DNA from: Lathyrus oleraceus
Taxonomy: Eukaryota > Streptophyta > Magnoliopsida > Fabales > Fabaceae
Assembly (NCBI RefSeq): GCF_024323335.1
Contig: NC_066581.1
Coordinates: forward strand, 181,219,330 to 181,283,329
Length of the DNA stretch: 64,000 nucleotides
Direction of reading: 5' to 3'
How positions within the stretch are numbered: the stretch's first letter is position 1; every line of letters starts with the position of its first letter. The translations under genes and the position numbers were made by a program. The notes beneath the pieces were generated by a model. The model was given only the letters and a program-made list of their open reading frames with translations. It made no database searches and was not told the origin of the DNA. Shown here in pieces: positions 10,969 through 23,200 of this stretch.

Positions 10969-12308
10969 CTACTTTTTTACTGCATCTGCAGTTACGGGAG
11001 ATGGGAGATCGTCACCATCCATAGTTGATAATATTAAGGCTCCTCCGGAGAAGACCTTTCTCACTACGTATGGACCTTCGTAATTAGGTGTCCATTTTCC
11101 ATGCGGATCTGAATGGATTGGCAGAATATTTCGTATTACCAAGACTCCGACCTCAAGATTTTGAGGATGAACTTTTATGTCAAAAGCCCTCTTCAACTGC
11201 CTCTGATATAGCTGACCGTGGCATATGGATGCCAGGCATTTCTCATCGATGAGGCTGAGGTGATCCAATCTTGCTTGTACCCATTCGGCTTCATCCAACT
11301 TGACATCTGTTAATATCCTCAACGAAGGAATCTCTACTTCGATAGGCAGTACGAAATCGATGCCATACACTAAAGAGAACGAAGTTTCCCCAGTAGAAGT
11401 ATGTATTGACGTACGGTATCCATGTAAGGCAAATGAAAGCATTTCATGCAAGTCCTTGTACGTTCGCACCATCTTCTGGACGATCTTTTTGATGTTCTTA
11501 TTGGTTGCCTCGACCGCCCCATTCATCTTCGGGCGATACGGCGACGAATTCTGATGCTCGATCTTGAAATCCTTACACAGTTATTTCATCATCTTGTTGT
11601 TGAGGTTAAACCCGTTGCCTATGATGATCTTATTTGGGATTCCATACCGACATATGATTTCCTTCTTCAAGAAGCGAGCCACCAGTTTCTTTGTGACATT
11701 CGCATTCGAGACTACCTCCACCCATTTAGTGAAGTAGTCGACGGCCACGAGGATGAAAAGATTCCCGTTTGAGGAAGTTAGCTCAATACGCCCGATTATT
11801 TTAATGCCCCACGTGACGATGTCAAAACATTGAGTGGAACTGGTGGCACGTGGATCTTGTTGGCGTAAATCTGGCATTTATGGCACGTCTAGATGTAACG
11901 ATGGCAGTCAATCTCAAGAGTCATCCAATAATAACTTGCTCTCAAGATCGTTTTAACCATGGTGTGGCCATTGGCGTGTGTCCCGAAGGATCCTTCGTGT
12001 ATTTCCATTATGATATGGTCTGCTTCGTGTCTATCCATGCATCTGAGCATGACCGAGTCGTAATTTCTCTTGTACGATACATCTCCGCTTAAGAAGAACT
12101 TAGCTGAGAGTTTTCGAAGGTACTTCTTATCCTTAATGGATGCATCATCTGGATACTCTTGCTTTTCCATATACGTTTTGATATCATGGAAACAGGGGTG
12201 ACCGTCTGACTCTTCTTCAGCCGCCAAACAGTACGCTGGCTCATCCCAGTAGTCGATGTGGAAAGAAGGTGCTTCATTTTTCCATTTGAACTTAAACATA
12301 GAAGCCAA
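10969..12308 (-). pseudogene. Ogre-B integrase (degenerate)
   Basis: In minus-strand order: an H-H-C-C zinc-binding segment (HEADHIIMEIHEGSFGTH followed by CHRYI, stop, TCHKC; the stop is at 11889-11891), a core domain (11581-11877) and a C-terminal part (10969-11526) with NGAVEATNKN, the VLPIEVEIPSLR segment and the RGKWTPNYEGP-like tail. Of the three catalytic acidic positions, the first lies in WGIKIIG (Lys instead of Asp), the second in IIIGNG (Gly instead of Asp), and only the Glu of NGAVEATN is kept. There is a further stop at about 11581. The enzyme is dead. It would have inserted element cDNA into the genome. Confidence 0.88.
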
Positions 12309-12313
12309 AGTGT

Positions 12314-12690
12314 CTAGAGCATCTGCAGTTTATTTCCCACTCGGGGAATATGATGGAATGTAACTTCATCAAAATACGGGATTAGCTTTGAGACATGTTC
12401 TTTGTAGGGGATTAATTTGGGATCGCGAACTTCGCATTCTCCTCTGATTTGGAAGATCACCAACGCAGAATCTCTGTAGACTTCCAAGGTCTTGATCTTT
12501 AAGTCAATGGCCACTTCCAAGCCAAATATGCATGCTTCGTACTCTACCATATTGTTGGTGCAATCGAAACAACGGTGAAAGGGAGATGAAACCCGGTTAG
12601 GGAGGTGATGACTGCTCCGATTCTGTTTCCTTGAGCGTTAGACGCATCATCGAACATGACCATCCATCGTGATCCTGGATCGGGTCCCCT
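12314..12690 (-). pseudogene. Second (Tat-type) RNase H domain of Ogre-B
   Basis: On the minus strand FDDASNAQGN (about 12640-12660) begins a second RNase H fold. It continues as MVEYEACIFGLEVAIDLKI (12494-12550) and VYRDSALVIFQI. The spacing of acidic residues (D in FDDAS, E in EYEAC, D in RDS) fits RNase H. Two RNase H domains between RT and integrase are diagnostic for the Tat/Ogre lineage. A stop and a frame change separate the two halves near 12551. Confidence 0.75.
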
Positions 12691-12759
12691 TTATGGTTCT
12701 AGAACACCCCAAGCTCTGACAAACATGATGTCTTCGTCTGGAAAGTCAAAGTGCATGGG

Positions 12760-13906
12760 CTAATAGTCCTCCATGGGTTGATGGGCCAGGTAGTCAGACA
12801 ACATGCTACCCTTAATGGCTTTTTGCGTGACATGTTGGATGTCGTATTTTGTTAACGCCATATGCCATTGAGGAACCCTTCCGGTGAGGGAAGGTTTCTC
12901 GAATATATACTTGATGGGATCCATTTTGGAAATCAAGAGAGTCGTGTGCGTCATCATATATTGTCTCAAGCACTTGGCGGCCCAGGCCAATGTACAACAC
13001 ATTTTCTCGAGCAATGAATATTTGCTTTTGCAGTGTGTGAACTTTTTGCTCAAGTAGTAGATCGCGTGCTCTTTTCTACCTGTCTCATCATGTTGTCTGA
13101 GAACACACCCCATAGATCCCTCAAGGACTATGAGGTACATGATAAGCGGTCTACCTGACATAGATGGCATCAAGATCGGTGGTTCTTGCAAGTACTCTTT
13201 TATCTTTTCAAATGCATTTTGGAATTTATCATTCCACGCGATTGCTTGATCTTTGCGGAGTAATTTGGATATTGGTTCGCATGTGGCAGTGAGGTGAGAT
13301 ACGAATCTAGCTATGTAGTTCAATCGCCCCAGTAACCCACGAACCTCCTTCACATTTCTCGGCGCTGGCATATTCTGTATTTCTTTAAATTTGTCAGGAT
13401 CAACTTCAATGCCTCGTTGGCTCACGATAAAACCTAGCAACTTGCCAGACCATACCCCAAATGTGAACTTATTGGGATTTAGTCTCATCCTGAACTTCCT
13501 CAATCGTGCAAACAACTTCTTGAGATGAACCAGATGTTCCTCCTTAGTTTGGGAGTTTGCAATCATATCATGAACATATACTTCAATATCTTTATGAATC
13601 ATATCATGAAAGAGAGTCACCATCGCATGTTGATATGTCGCACCAGCGTTCTTCAAGCCAAAGGGCATCACTTTATAGCATAAGGTTCCCCAAGGGGGTG
13701 ATGAACGTGGTTTTCTCCATGTCTTCGGGTGCCATTTTTATTTGATTGTATCCGGAGAACCCATCCATGAAGGAAAATACCGAGAATGGGGCCGTATTGT
13801 TTACCAACGCATCAATGCGAGGTAGAGGGAAATTATCTTTAGGGCTTGCCCTATTCAAGTCTCGATAATCGACACTCATGTGTACTTTACTGTCTTTATT
13901 TGGCAT
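12760..13906 (-). pseudogene. Ogre-B reverse transcriptase and first RNase H (degenerate)
   Basis: 13673-13906 carries VDYRDLNRASPKDNFPLPRID and FSFMDGFSGYNQIKMAPEDMEKTTF in short blocks, which are the fingers and palm of a Ty3/gypsy RT. A frameshift at about 13673 leads to 12760-13671, with MPFGLKNAGATYQ, the palm motif and the connection and RNase H segment (MYLIVLEGSMGCVLRQHDE, HAIYYLSKKF). The catalytic YVDD box reads YVHD, so one metal-binding Asp is lost. The segment ends at a normal-looking linker stop near 12760. Confidence 0.9.
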
Positions 13907-13924
13907 CGATACGATGTTTGCTAC

Positions 13925-14402
13925 TCACTGCGGATAATTTTCCACTGCAAGAAAACCTGCATCCAATTGCTTCTGGACTTCTTCTTTAATTTTGATGGCC
14001 ATGTCGGGACGAGTCCTTCTCAATTCCTGCTTCACCAGAGAGCATTCTTCTTTGAGAGGCAATTGATGCACCACAATATTTGTATCTAGTCCTAGCATAT
14101 CTTGATACGACCAGGCGAATACATCCATATACTCTTGCAAGAGTTCGATCAACTTTCTTTTCACCTCGTCATTTAGGGTTGCGCCTATCTTGATGTCTTT
14201 CTTATCCTCCTCTGACCCGAGATTCACAATCTCCACTGCCTCTTGGTGCGGTTGGATGACTCTTGATTCCTGCTATAGTAGCTTGGATAGCTCTTCAGGG
14301 AGTTCACAATCTTCCTCGCCGTCTTCATCAGCTTGGTAAATTGGATTATCAAAGTCATATTGGGCTATAGAGGTTTGATTATCAATGGAACTCGACGCGG
14401 AT
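13925..14402 (-). pseudogene. N-terminal part of Ogre-B reverse transcriptase ORF
   Basis: Minus-strand coding with GSEEDKKDIKIGATL, then IELLQEYMDVFAWSYQDM and LRRTRPDMAIKIKEEVQKQ, the conserved lead-in to Ogre RT. It is broken by a TAG at 14273-14275 (between ELSKLL and QESRV) and by a TGA at 13925-13927 just after NYPQ. The upstream acidic stretch (ADEDGEEDCELPEELSK) matches the start of the RT-bearing ORF after the intron. Confidence 0.85.
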
Positions 14403-14604
14403 CTGTATGATTTATGGTTTATTTTAGGACGGTGGGATGGGAAAGATGATAAATGAAAAACATTGCCATACACCTTTTTTGGAAAATAAAATAAATGAAC
14501 GACAGGGAGCACAAATTGAATCCAAATATGTTTATTTTATTTATTGATAAACATTGTCTGAAAGTATGGGGGGCCCTACATGTTTACTCTACGCCTTAGG
14601 AAAG
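14403..14604 (-). other. Intron-like gap between protease and RT (Ogre-B)
   Basis: AT-rich and stop-filled on the minus strand. It ends with the acceptor-like ...AAATCATACAG next to the RT ORF. Ogre elements are known to carry a spliced intron at this place, and the equivalent gaps in II and III are 34861-35121 and 58893-59153. The donor site was not identified with confidence. Confidence 0.5.
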
Positions 14605-15201
14605 TTACTCTTCAATGAAGGTGACTTCCGGTATATCCACGATAGTCCAGTTGCTGAGTTTCTGTCCTTCGGCCTTCTGGTACACGATGCATGCTTCCTT
14701 TGGCGGACCACTTTTTTCCTCCATCATACAGATTGAATTGTCTCCAAGATGCCCCGCACTAGTAAAAGTATCGGGTATCATGGGAATCAACACTTTGTTC
14801 TCCCTAGCAGCACCCTGCTTTTGAGTCGTTTGGTAAGAGCGGAATCCTAGTCCAGATCTGTCTTTGTTTACTAGAAAATCAAGTACTGTTCCTCAGCCTG
14901 TGGGGTGTGTCAGCTTTGAAAGCGAGTTCTTGGGTAGAACATTTAATGAAGATCTGGTATCCACCAATACTCTGGATAGGATTGTGTCTATACATTCAAT
15001 CAGAATGTGGAGTGCTTTGTTATGGTTTCTACCTTCGGGCGGAAATTCATCATCGTTGAAACCCAAGCAACTGCTAGCAGTTATATTGGCCACCACAACC
15101 TCAAACTGATTCACCGATATTTCTTGAACGACATGTGTGGCCCTTAAGAACTTCATTATAGATTCTCGGTGCGCCTCTGAACTCATCAAAAGTGCAAGCA
15201 T
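14605..15201 (-). pseudogene. Ogre-B aspartic protease region (degenerate)
   Basis: 14893-15201 reads through SVNQFEVVVANITASS, FNDDEFPPEGRNHNKALHI and the active-site segment LVDTRSSLNVLP. The usual D-T/S-G triad is DTR here, so the enzyme could not be active. 14605-14793 is the downstream end (NWTIVDIPEVTFIEE) before the intron-like gap. The two are separated by a frame change near 14800-14890. The protease would have processed the polyprotein. Confidence 0.82.
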
Positions 15202-15315
15202 AGATATCTTCGACGGAATTTGGTTGAGCTAATCAACCACTTTGTAGTCACTTTTCTTGATAAGGAGGAGAAATTACTCCACTTCATCGGTAGGAGTTGC
15301 TTTCTGAGTCGTGTT

Positions 15316-15727
15316 CTACCCTGGGCCATCATCATTCACCACTTGTTTGCTAGAGTTTTTTCTTGAAGCTCCTTGATTACCATTGTCCGCGGGAGGTACT
15401 GGTGCAAATACCCTACCACTGCAGGTTATGCCCCCAGCTCCAGTAATATTCATACTAGCCTCTTCAGGCTTGATAGGCTCTTCCTTCATCTCTTGCCCAT
15501 ACAGATAGACTTTTGAGTCATAGTTCCACGACACTGCCTTTGTGTTATCAAAAGCAAACGGAGTAGGGATCGTAATCACATGTGGTGTGATCGGGTATCT
15601 TATAGCAGGAAATGGAATCCGATCATAGTGGATCTCGACAGGTACCCGTACAGGATCATATGGAATTTCTAGTATGGCTACCTCATTAGCAACATCCTGT
15701 AGCGGTAAATTCATGACCATCAAGCTA
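15316..15727 (-). pseudogene. Gag-protease linker of Ogre-B, truncated by element C
   Basis: Minus-strand coding containing ITGAGGITCSGRVFAPVPP, the linker motif found between gag and protease in Ogre (compare VSGLTRSGRVFSAP in element I at about 29955). The frame runs up to 15723, where it meets the end of LTR-C. Everything upstream (gag, ORF1, 5' LTR) is missing. The interval 15202-15315 between linker and protease has frame breaks. Confidence 0.8.
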
Positions 15728-18700
15728 TGGATAAGCTAGAGATTAAATAACAAGAGTCGCCACCGCGCTTTTATTATTTCCAAGGGAAAAGGGAAAAAGT
15801 ACGAACAAAACCCAAAAGTAAGAAGTTTTCAAATCAAAACTGATAAAAAGTCAGAGATTACAGGTAAGGGGGTTGTTTACACAGAGGGAAGTTGTTAGCA
15901 TCCAAAGGGTCATAGGTACTCCTAGGGAGTCCTTTTTGTGTGCATACGTACTTGGTATAAAGTGATGTTTACAAAGAAATAGAATGGGGGGATGAGAAAA
16001 GAATTCCTTAATTATTTTTGTGTTTGACAAGACCTTCGGTCTTGTGCCTACGTACCAACATAAAAATGAGGGATCAAAACCTCGTAGTTCGTGATACAAA
16101 TTTCAAAGTGGATGCATTGCTTTTAACAAAATTAAGTATGAAAGGCCCAAAGGCCTAAAAATGGTTTGAATGAGTTAGTCCTTTTTGGCTTTTCAAAAGT
16201 TTAATTCAAGTATAATTAAGTTTATTTACAAGTTTGATTTAAGAAAAGAAGTTTGAAAGTGCAATGACATAAGGCCAAAGTTTCTATCTTTTTGCAAAGT
16301 GGTCAAAGTTTAGAACAAAATAGGTTCAATCGAAGAAGATTTTGAAAAGGGAGGGAGAGATTTTGAAATTAAAGAAATGGGGAGAAGATGAAGAGACTAT
16401 CCTATGTACAAAATTAAAAGTTTAGAGTTGAAAAGATCTGACCAAATGGGTAGCAATCCAATAGACAACAATGTCAATAGAAACCCAGAATTCCCTTAGA
16501 CTTTTAGAATCAAGCAACACACAAATGCACAATTATATTATCTTGAATAGCAAAGACATCAAATAAAGATGGCCACATCCACGCTTCTCCATTCCATGAT
16601 CTTCTTCACAATAGCCCATGTAACAGATGAATTTTACAAGTCACAGGTTTAAAATAACAGCTTCACAATGATCATGTTGCAGATGAACTCAGAAGGATCT
16701 TGAATGATGTATCAGATGAAGTTTCAAATTGCATGCACTTGGTTTCTCAATAAGTTGGCATTGAACAAGTCCTTTACAATAGGAAGGTTGCCTAGATTCT
16801 AAGTCCCTTTGTCCAAGATCAAGCCAACAGTCCACACAAAAGTTTTTTAGGGTTTTTATTGTTATTATGTACATTAATGGTCAAAGACCACACAAACAAA
16901 CAAAGTGTACACAAACAAAATATATCATACAATATGGTCCAAGTGGACAAAGTGAAAATTGCATTAACATAAACAATTAGAATGATATGAACCATGGAAA
17001 ATGAAATAAAATGCTAAAAGTAAATTGCATTAAGGTAAATGGCTTGAATTTAAATGTTAGTAGTTAATAGGTTAGAAGTTAGTATTGTTTTGCTTTTTCT
17101 TTTCATTTTAAGACATTCTTTGGAGAACACTCAACCCACTTATCACAAGCTTGGATCCTTGAACCAAGACATCTTCCAAAGGAAGGAAAAAAGGCCAAGT
17201 TTCCATACAATACCATGAAAGAGGGGAGACTTACAATCTCAATAACTAGAATGCTTATGCCTTTTGTGTCACAAATTTAGCGCTATGTTAAGCAATCATA
17301 ATTGGACTTATATAGAAGTCACAACTATTTGAGGTTGGACAATAGAATTTTGGTGTTAATGCATGTTAGAGACATAGTATAATAGACTATGCTCATGAAA
17401 CATACCACACACAAAAAAGGATATACAAAAGCCATGGCCTAATCTCATCCATACTCATGTTAATTTTTCAATCAACTAGCCTTAGGATTTTGAGATATCA
17501 TAGGTCAAATGGAATGAATGAATGAAGAAGGGGAATAAGATGAAGTGGGAGGGGAATGGATCAAAACACAAATTAGTCAAAGAAGGAATTTTACCAAATT
17601 AATATTATCCATTCATTTTGGGAGATGGAAAGTACAATCCATCAATCCCCTTAATCCAATGATATTAATTTGACAAAGTCAAATCAACCTTGACCAAAGT
17701 CCAACAACAATAGTCAAACACCAACAAGTCATCAAAATTGGTCAACAAAATTATTTGGCAATTAATCAAATTAAAAATACTAAAATAAGGCATTTAAATT
17801 AAACATGGTTTATCCAATTCCTAAAACCTCATCAAAACACCAAAGAAATGGCCATGAGATTTATCATAGGTCAAACAAGGTCAATTGACCTTGGAGATTA
17901 AGTTTCATAATTTTTGGACATTTAAAAGTATTTTTAAACCATTAAAAACAAATGAAAAATCAATTAAATCATGAAAAATATTAATAATGATCCAAAAAAA
18001 CAATTTTAATTCAGAATATGAAAGAGGAAATTTTTTGAAATTTTTTGGTGAAACTCTCATATTTTTTGGATCAATATTAAAATTAATATGAATTAATGAA
18101 AATAAAAGGATTAAAATGAAAATTAAATGATCAGAAAAAATGTGGACCACTTGATCTCCCTCATTAATTGAGGTGGCAGATTAAGTGGTCACAAGCGTGC
18201 AATCCACGATACGCCTAAGTCAGCGCGCCACAGGAAAGGTAATTCAAACAAACGCACGAGATTATTTAATTTCAAAAGGATCATGTGGCTCTGAACACGC
18301 CAACTCACCAGCGGAGCTACAACTCCAGTCTCCTTCTTTAGCGAGCCTCGCCGGACTGGTTCAGTCATAACCATCACCAAAATTAAAAAGAAGGACATGA
18401 ATTCAAAGTAAAAATGGCACTAGGCACGAATCTGACCTCAATTTATCCTAACTCCAAGTATATTGAGAGATACATGGAGTTGAAATTTGAGGTACATGAA
18501 TTGAGTTGCTTCGATTTGGCCTCAAAGCAACTCAATCTTCTTGCCTACATTGGTAGGACTTCAAACAACCAAGGAATCAAGAGAATTGAGCAGGATTTAG
18601 AGAGAATCAAAGAGATTAAAATTTCTGGAAAATACCTTTAATGTAGGTCTGGATTCAGCTGTTCTTGCCTTGGCTCGTGCTTGATCTCACTCCAAATACT

Positions 18701-19571
18701 TGCAGAAGAAGAATTGAATGCTCAAAAGGTCTTGGATCCCTGGAGTTTTGAATCTCAAAACAGTGAGAATTCAAACTCAATTTCAAGTGAAATTCTCAGG
18801 ATTATCCTTTGGAATGTGAGGGTTAGAGGTTTGGGATCAAAGTTGGCGCAAATGTGTGTGAAATTCTGAGCATATGGAGCTCTATTTATAGCCAATTCAG
18901 TTGATATTTGCACACTTGAAATGAACTTCCAAAATTAGCAATGTGTCATGCATGAGTGCATGTGCGTGTGCAGGCCCATGAAATCACTCTATCTGATCCA
19001 TAATTGAGTGTAAGCAAGGCTGAAGTCATGTTGGAATTCTAGACAATTTTGCATGGATGTTTGAAGTTCAATCTTACCAAATGATGATACCATGTTCAAG
19101 CCATTTGCATCCTATTCATTTCTTGTCTAAAATGGATGAGATCAAGAGGAACAACTTTCATGTTCAACACTTTTCCATTTGGAGCTTGGAACTTGAAGAA
19201 TTTTGAGGTGGAAGTTTGGAAATTTTAACATATTGAAAATTTTTCTAAGTGTCAAGCCATATGCCTCAATATTCCACCTTGCTTAACTTTTTATATGAGC
19301 TTCAAATGAGAAAAGTGTCGTCATAAAATTTGTAGCTCTCTCACAGACCTTCAAAATGGTCACCAATTTCATGTCATTTGGATTTGAAATGATAGAGTTA
19401 TGCATTTTTGAAGTTTGGAAAAATTACGTAATCAATGATATAGGTCAAAAATGACCTATAATGTAACCTCATATCACATGCTCATAAAAGTTGAATTAGC
19501 TCTCACTCCAAACATAAAAGTTGAAGTAGACATCTTAAATTTGATTGTGAAACTTGGAAATATTTCATATA
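15728..19571 (-). repeat. LTR of Ogre-C, outer part (interrupted by copia)
   Basis: Reverse complement of an Ogre LTR related to LTR-I. Shared blocks are the conserved block CCTAGGAGTACCTA (15905-15930), AGAGTCGCCACC near the end (15753-15764), the 'tagttgtgacttctatataagtcc' region (17290-17330, compare 23545-23580) and the TATA at 18882. The LTR end is taken as TGGATAAGC at 15728. The other end of the same LTR is 49654-50445, beyond the copia insertion. Together they give about 4.6 kb, close to the 4.9 kb of LTR-I. There are no genes inside. Confidence 0.82.
18882..18890 (-). promoter_or_regulatory. TATA box of LTR-C
   Basis: CTATTTATA on the plus strand, TATAAATAG on the minus strand, at the place matching the LTR-I TATA. 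Confidence 0.55.
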
Positions 19572-19945
19572 TAATGGTTCTATGTGTTGGGAGCAATTTT
19601 GGTAAAACCTAGAATGTTCACAAGTTGTCACATGTGTTGTCTTGACATAAGATAACTTGTACTGCAGGATGTTTAAAATGAAATTATGCAGGATTTTACT
19701 ATGATTTCATACCCGATGTCATGACATCTGTATACAGAACATTCAGTCTGAATGTTATGTATTGTGTGATTGCATTTTTAATGCAAATCTATGTATGATT
19801 GAAGATATGATTTAAACGCGCATTCAATCATAAATTACAACCAGATTTACTTATTTTCCAAAGAGATCTAATCAGCTGTCATGAGAAGATTTGAATGGAA
19901 AATAGTTTTAGGGTTTTGTGATGTCCAAGCCCAGCCAAATGCTTC

Positions 19946-19953
19946 TATAAAAA
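19946..19953 (+). promoter_or_regulatory. TATA box of copia 5' LTR
   Basis: TATAAAAA, matched by 49069-49076 in the 3' LTR. It lies about 370 bp into a 960-bp LTR, a plausible promoter position. The downstream half of the LTR now lies 21 kb away. Confidence 0.6.
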
Positions 19954-20284
19954 GGACATGGAAAACCTGATTTTACACACAAGAAATAACGAACGAAATA
20001 TTGAGAGAGAATAAGGGTTTTAGTCTTGTGTGGTCGTGTGAATTGTAAGCCATTCAATTCATCGATAGATGATTGAATTGGTCTGATTTTTGTGTTGTAA
20101 TTTGGCACTCAAAGTTTTGAAGCATGAGTGTGTGTTTACTTGATTCAAGCTTTTAAGTAAGATCAAGTATGTGCCATTGAAGAGTGTCTTCTTTTTATTG
20201 TAATTCTTGTTTTATATCACTGTTGTGATTGAGGGGGAGTGCGTAGGATCTCATATCTAAGAGTTCTTAGGTAGAAGTCACATG

Positions 20285-20289
20285 GGTAG
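20285..20289. other. Target-site duplication GGTAG, left copy (Ogre I)
   Basis: GGTAG directly precedes TGTAAGAC of LTR-I, and GGTAG directly follows CTACA at 41142-41146. Removing 20290-41146 restores a copia LTR matching the 3' LTR at 49408-49416. This dates the insertion of I as later than that of the copia. Confidence 0.93.
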
Positions 20290-23200
20290 TGTAAGACGTC
20301 AATTTTGTCCCTAAGATCCCTCATGGCATCATAACATTGCATTTGCAAAGCCTCAAGGATCATGAGCATCTTGGTTCCCTTTGCCTTTGGGTGGGGTCTT
20401 CCTGTGAGTGGTTTGAGATCACCAAGCATAGTTGAATTGTATATCATTGCTTTTCTTATTTTATTTACTAACCAAAAGCACAAAAATATGTCACTAACAT
20501 TTCTTGTTTGTAGCTTGAGCAATCACAGGGTCAAGATTGTCAAGGAGATCTTTTGTGCAGAGATATGGCCAAGTGAAGATGATAGCAAGCATGGTAATGG
20601 TTCCCAAAGCTCTCATTCATCAAATATGCCTACCTAGTATCTCAATTCATCATTTTGATCAAAGGAAGTCAAAGGGTTTGAGGTTTGTTTCCCAAGGAAG
20701 CCCTAGTTCATCTGTGTACCATAATGCCTTGCTCATAAAGCAACCTCAGCCCATGGTCAAATACAATCAAGGGAAGTTCTTTAATTCAACATTTCATGCA
20801 TATTTGAACTTATTTGAGTGTCCTCAATCATCAATTCATCAAGATATGAGTTGTGGACTTGAGAAGTTGATCAATCAATTCATCTGACTATTTTGAAATG
20901 CACTGAGACCTAACTTTTTATGTGTTGGTCAAATGGAGATGATCCCAAAATCCACAATGTTCTTAAGGACAATATGAACAACGTTAATGTTCATCAAAAA
21001 TTGATTTGAAGCTTGGAAGATCATCATCCATTCCAAGACATTATAGGTCATTTTGACTGAAACCCTAATTTAGGGTCAACTTCCCAAGAACATAACTCAT
21101 TCATTTTTTATGATTTTGAAGTGGTATCAAATGAATTAGAAAGCTTGAGATATATACTTCAAATGTGATGTTGAACAAATTTTAGAAATATCAAAGGAAA
21201 TACATGTGATAATGCAAAACATTATAGGTCACTTTGGACCAAATGCATTGAAAGGCAAAAAAGTCCAACTTCAAGTGCCCATAACTCTTTCATAAAAAAT
21301 CCAAATGATGCAAAATTTAAGTCCATTTTGATTGTCTTGAGAATATCTACAACGTTTATGTTGTAGGTTTGTTCATTTGAGGCTTGCATCATCAAAACAG
21401 AGGGGCTTGAACATTGGCCAAATTTGGAAACCTTGCCTTTACATGTTTTGCATCTTACACTTTAAATCCAAAATTCATTAATTTCCATACTTCAAATGGA
21501 TTTTTGCCCAACATAACATTTGTTCCTTACATCAATACCTTTCCAACCATTACTCACATGATCATGTTTGGATTTGGCAAATGGCATTTTTGAAGAGATG
21601 AAGTTTTAGGCATAATTGTGCATAACATGTTGAAACTCATTACACAAGCTTGTGCATTGCCAATTACACGTCCATTTCAGCTCAATTACACTTCAGATTG
21701 CATTTGGCATTGAATTTGGGCCTTTTACATGATCTTGCAAGCCCATGCAATGAGTATCCACTTGCCATGCACACACGGATTTCTCATTGCTTGCACCATG
21801 CTTGGCTATAAATAGAAGCACCATTCCATTCAATTTCCATCCATGAATCAACCTGAAATGCTGCTGAATTGAAAACCAAACCTCTCACCAAAGGAACTAT
21901 TTCATTTTCATTCAAATTTCTCAGATCTGAAATTCAACTAAATCTGGTTGAATTTCTAGATCTAAAGTTCCTAGACCTCTCTCTCATAATCCATTGAACT
22001 TCTGTTTGGCCAAAGGAAGCAAGGAAGCAAGCTCAGATCTCCACAATTCAAAGTTTCTCTTCAACTGGTTTTTTCTTCGAAACTCGCTACTCTTTGATCT
22101 ATTTGCTTGGATATTGTGTTGGCTGAAGTCCTCTTCATAGAGACAATTGTTTTGAGTGCTCAATTGTTGAAATCCATGAAGTTCAGTATGAACACCATGA
22201 TTTTCTTTCTCTGATTTCTCTCTCTATGAGGATCTAGAGGAGAAACCAATGGTACAGGGATGATGTACATCATCCCAACTTTCCAATGCTATAAGGATCG
22301 TTTCATTTGGTTAAGTTTTCATTACCTGCAATTTCTGGACCTCGCCGGAGAAGACGGTGGTGTACACCACTGTCCACCTTTCCAGTTTGAATCTAGGCCG
22401 TTGATGATGATTTCCAGATTGAATCATGGCCTTCCAATGTTATGACTTGTTTTAATGTTGTGTGTGGTGCTGTTGACTTGGACTCATCGTGAGCGCGCGC
22501 CTCTGTACCATTTGATGTGCCACGTCAATTAATGAAACCACATCCAACGCTCCTTGTTTTTTTGATTTTCCTATTTTTTGATTTTATTTCTTTTATTCCC
22601 TTTTATTTCAAAAATTCATATCTTCTTCATTTTAAATCCAAAAAATATGGGACCAATTGCATTCTTCTCCAAATAATTTCTAGTTTCTAAAAATGATTTT
22701 TACTATTTTTTATTTTGTCATTTGATATTTTTTGTGAATTTCCTCTTTTCTGGTTATTTTTAATTCATTTTAAATAGTTTTTTGATATTCAAAAAATACA
22801 AAAATATTTTCCTAACCTATTTGAATGATGATGGATCTATGAAAAATATTCTCATTAATTTTATAATTTATTTGAGATTTATTTGAGATTTTAGTTCAAT
22901 TAGGTTTTTTTTTTTCATTTTTAATTGATTAAAAATAGTTTCTGACTTTATAAAATGCTGAAATTTTTTGTCCAACTTTGTTTGACCTTGTTGAACTTAG
23001 GATAAATCACTTGGGCCTTTCAAGGTTGATTTGAAGTGATTTTGAAGTTTGACCTTTCTTTTATTTTTAATTCAAGTTTATTTTTTTTATATTAAAAAAT
23101 GCCAAAAATATTTTATTCATTTCTTGACTTCCAATCTTCATCTCACTTCTGTTTTTGATTGTTTGACCATGATTCTCAATGTCATTGGTCAACATATGTG

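Larger units (their letters stand above)
3731..15727 (-). mobile_element. Ogre-B, minus-strand Ty3/gypsy (Tat lineage) element, 5' part missing
   Basis: Reading leftward from 15727, the order is gag-protease linker, protease, intron-like gap, RT, RNase H, second RNase H, integrase, hairpin array, repeat-rich 3' UTR, PPT and 3' LTR. That order and the second RNase H are characteristic of Ogre/Tat. Gag, ORF1, PBS and the 5' LTR are absent because element C starts at 15728, inside the linker. The coding part carries many stops and frameshifts and has lost catalytic residues in protease, RT and integrase, so the copy is old and inactive. Confidence 0.88.
19572..20289 (+). repeat. 5' LTR of copia element, first part (split by Ogre I)
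   Basis: Matches 48694-49412 of the 3' LTR along its length. The first bases (TAATGG) differ from TGTTGG in the 3' LTR, so the terminal TG is mutated here. The flank ATATA (19567-19571) nearly matches ATATC after the 3' LTR (49654-49658), a probable decayed target duplication. The LTR is broken at GGTAG (20285-20289) by Ogre I and resumes at 41142. Confidence 0.88.
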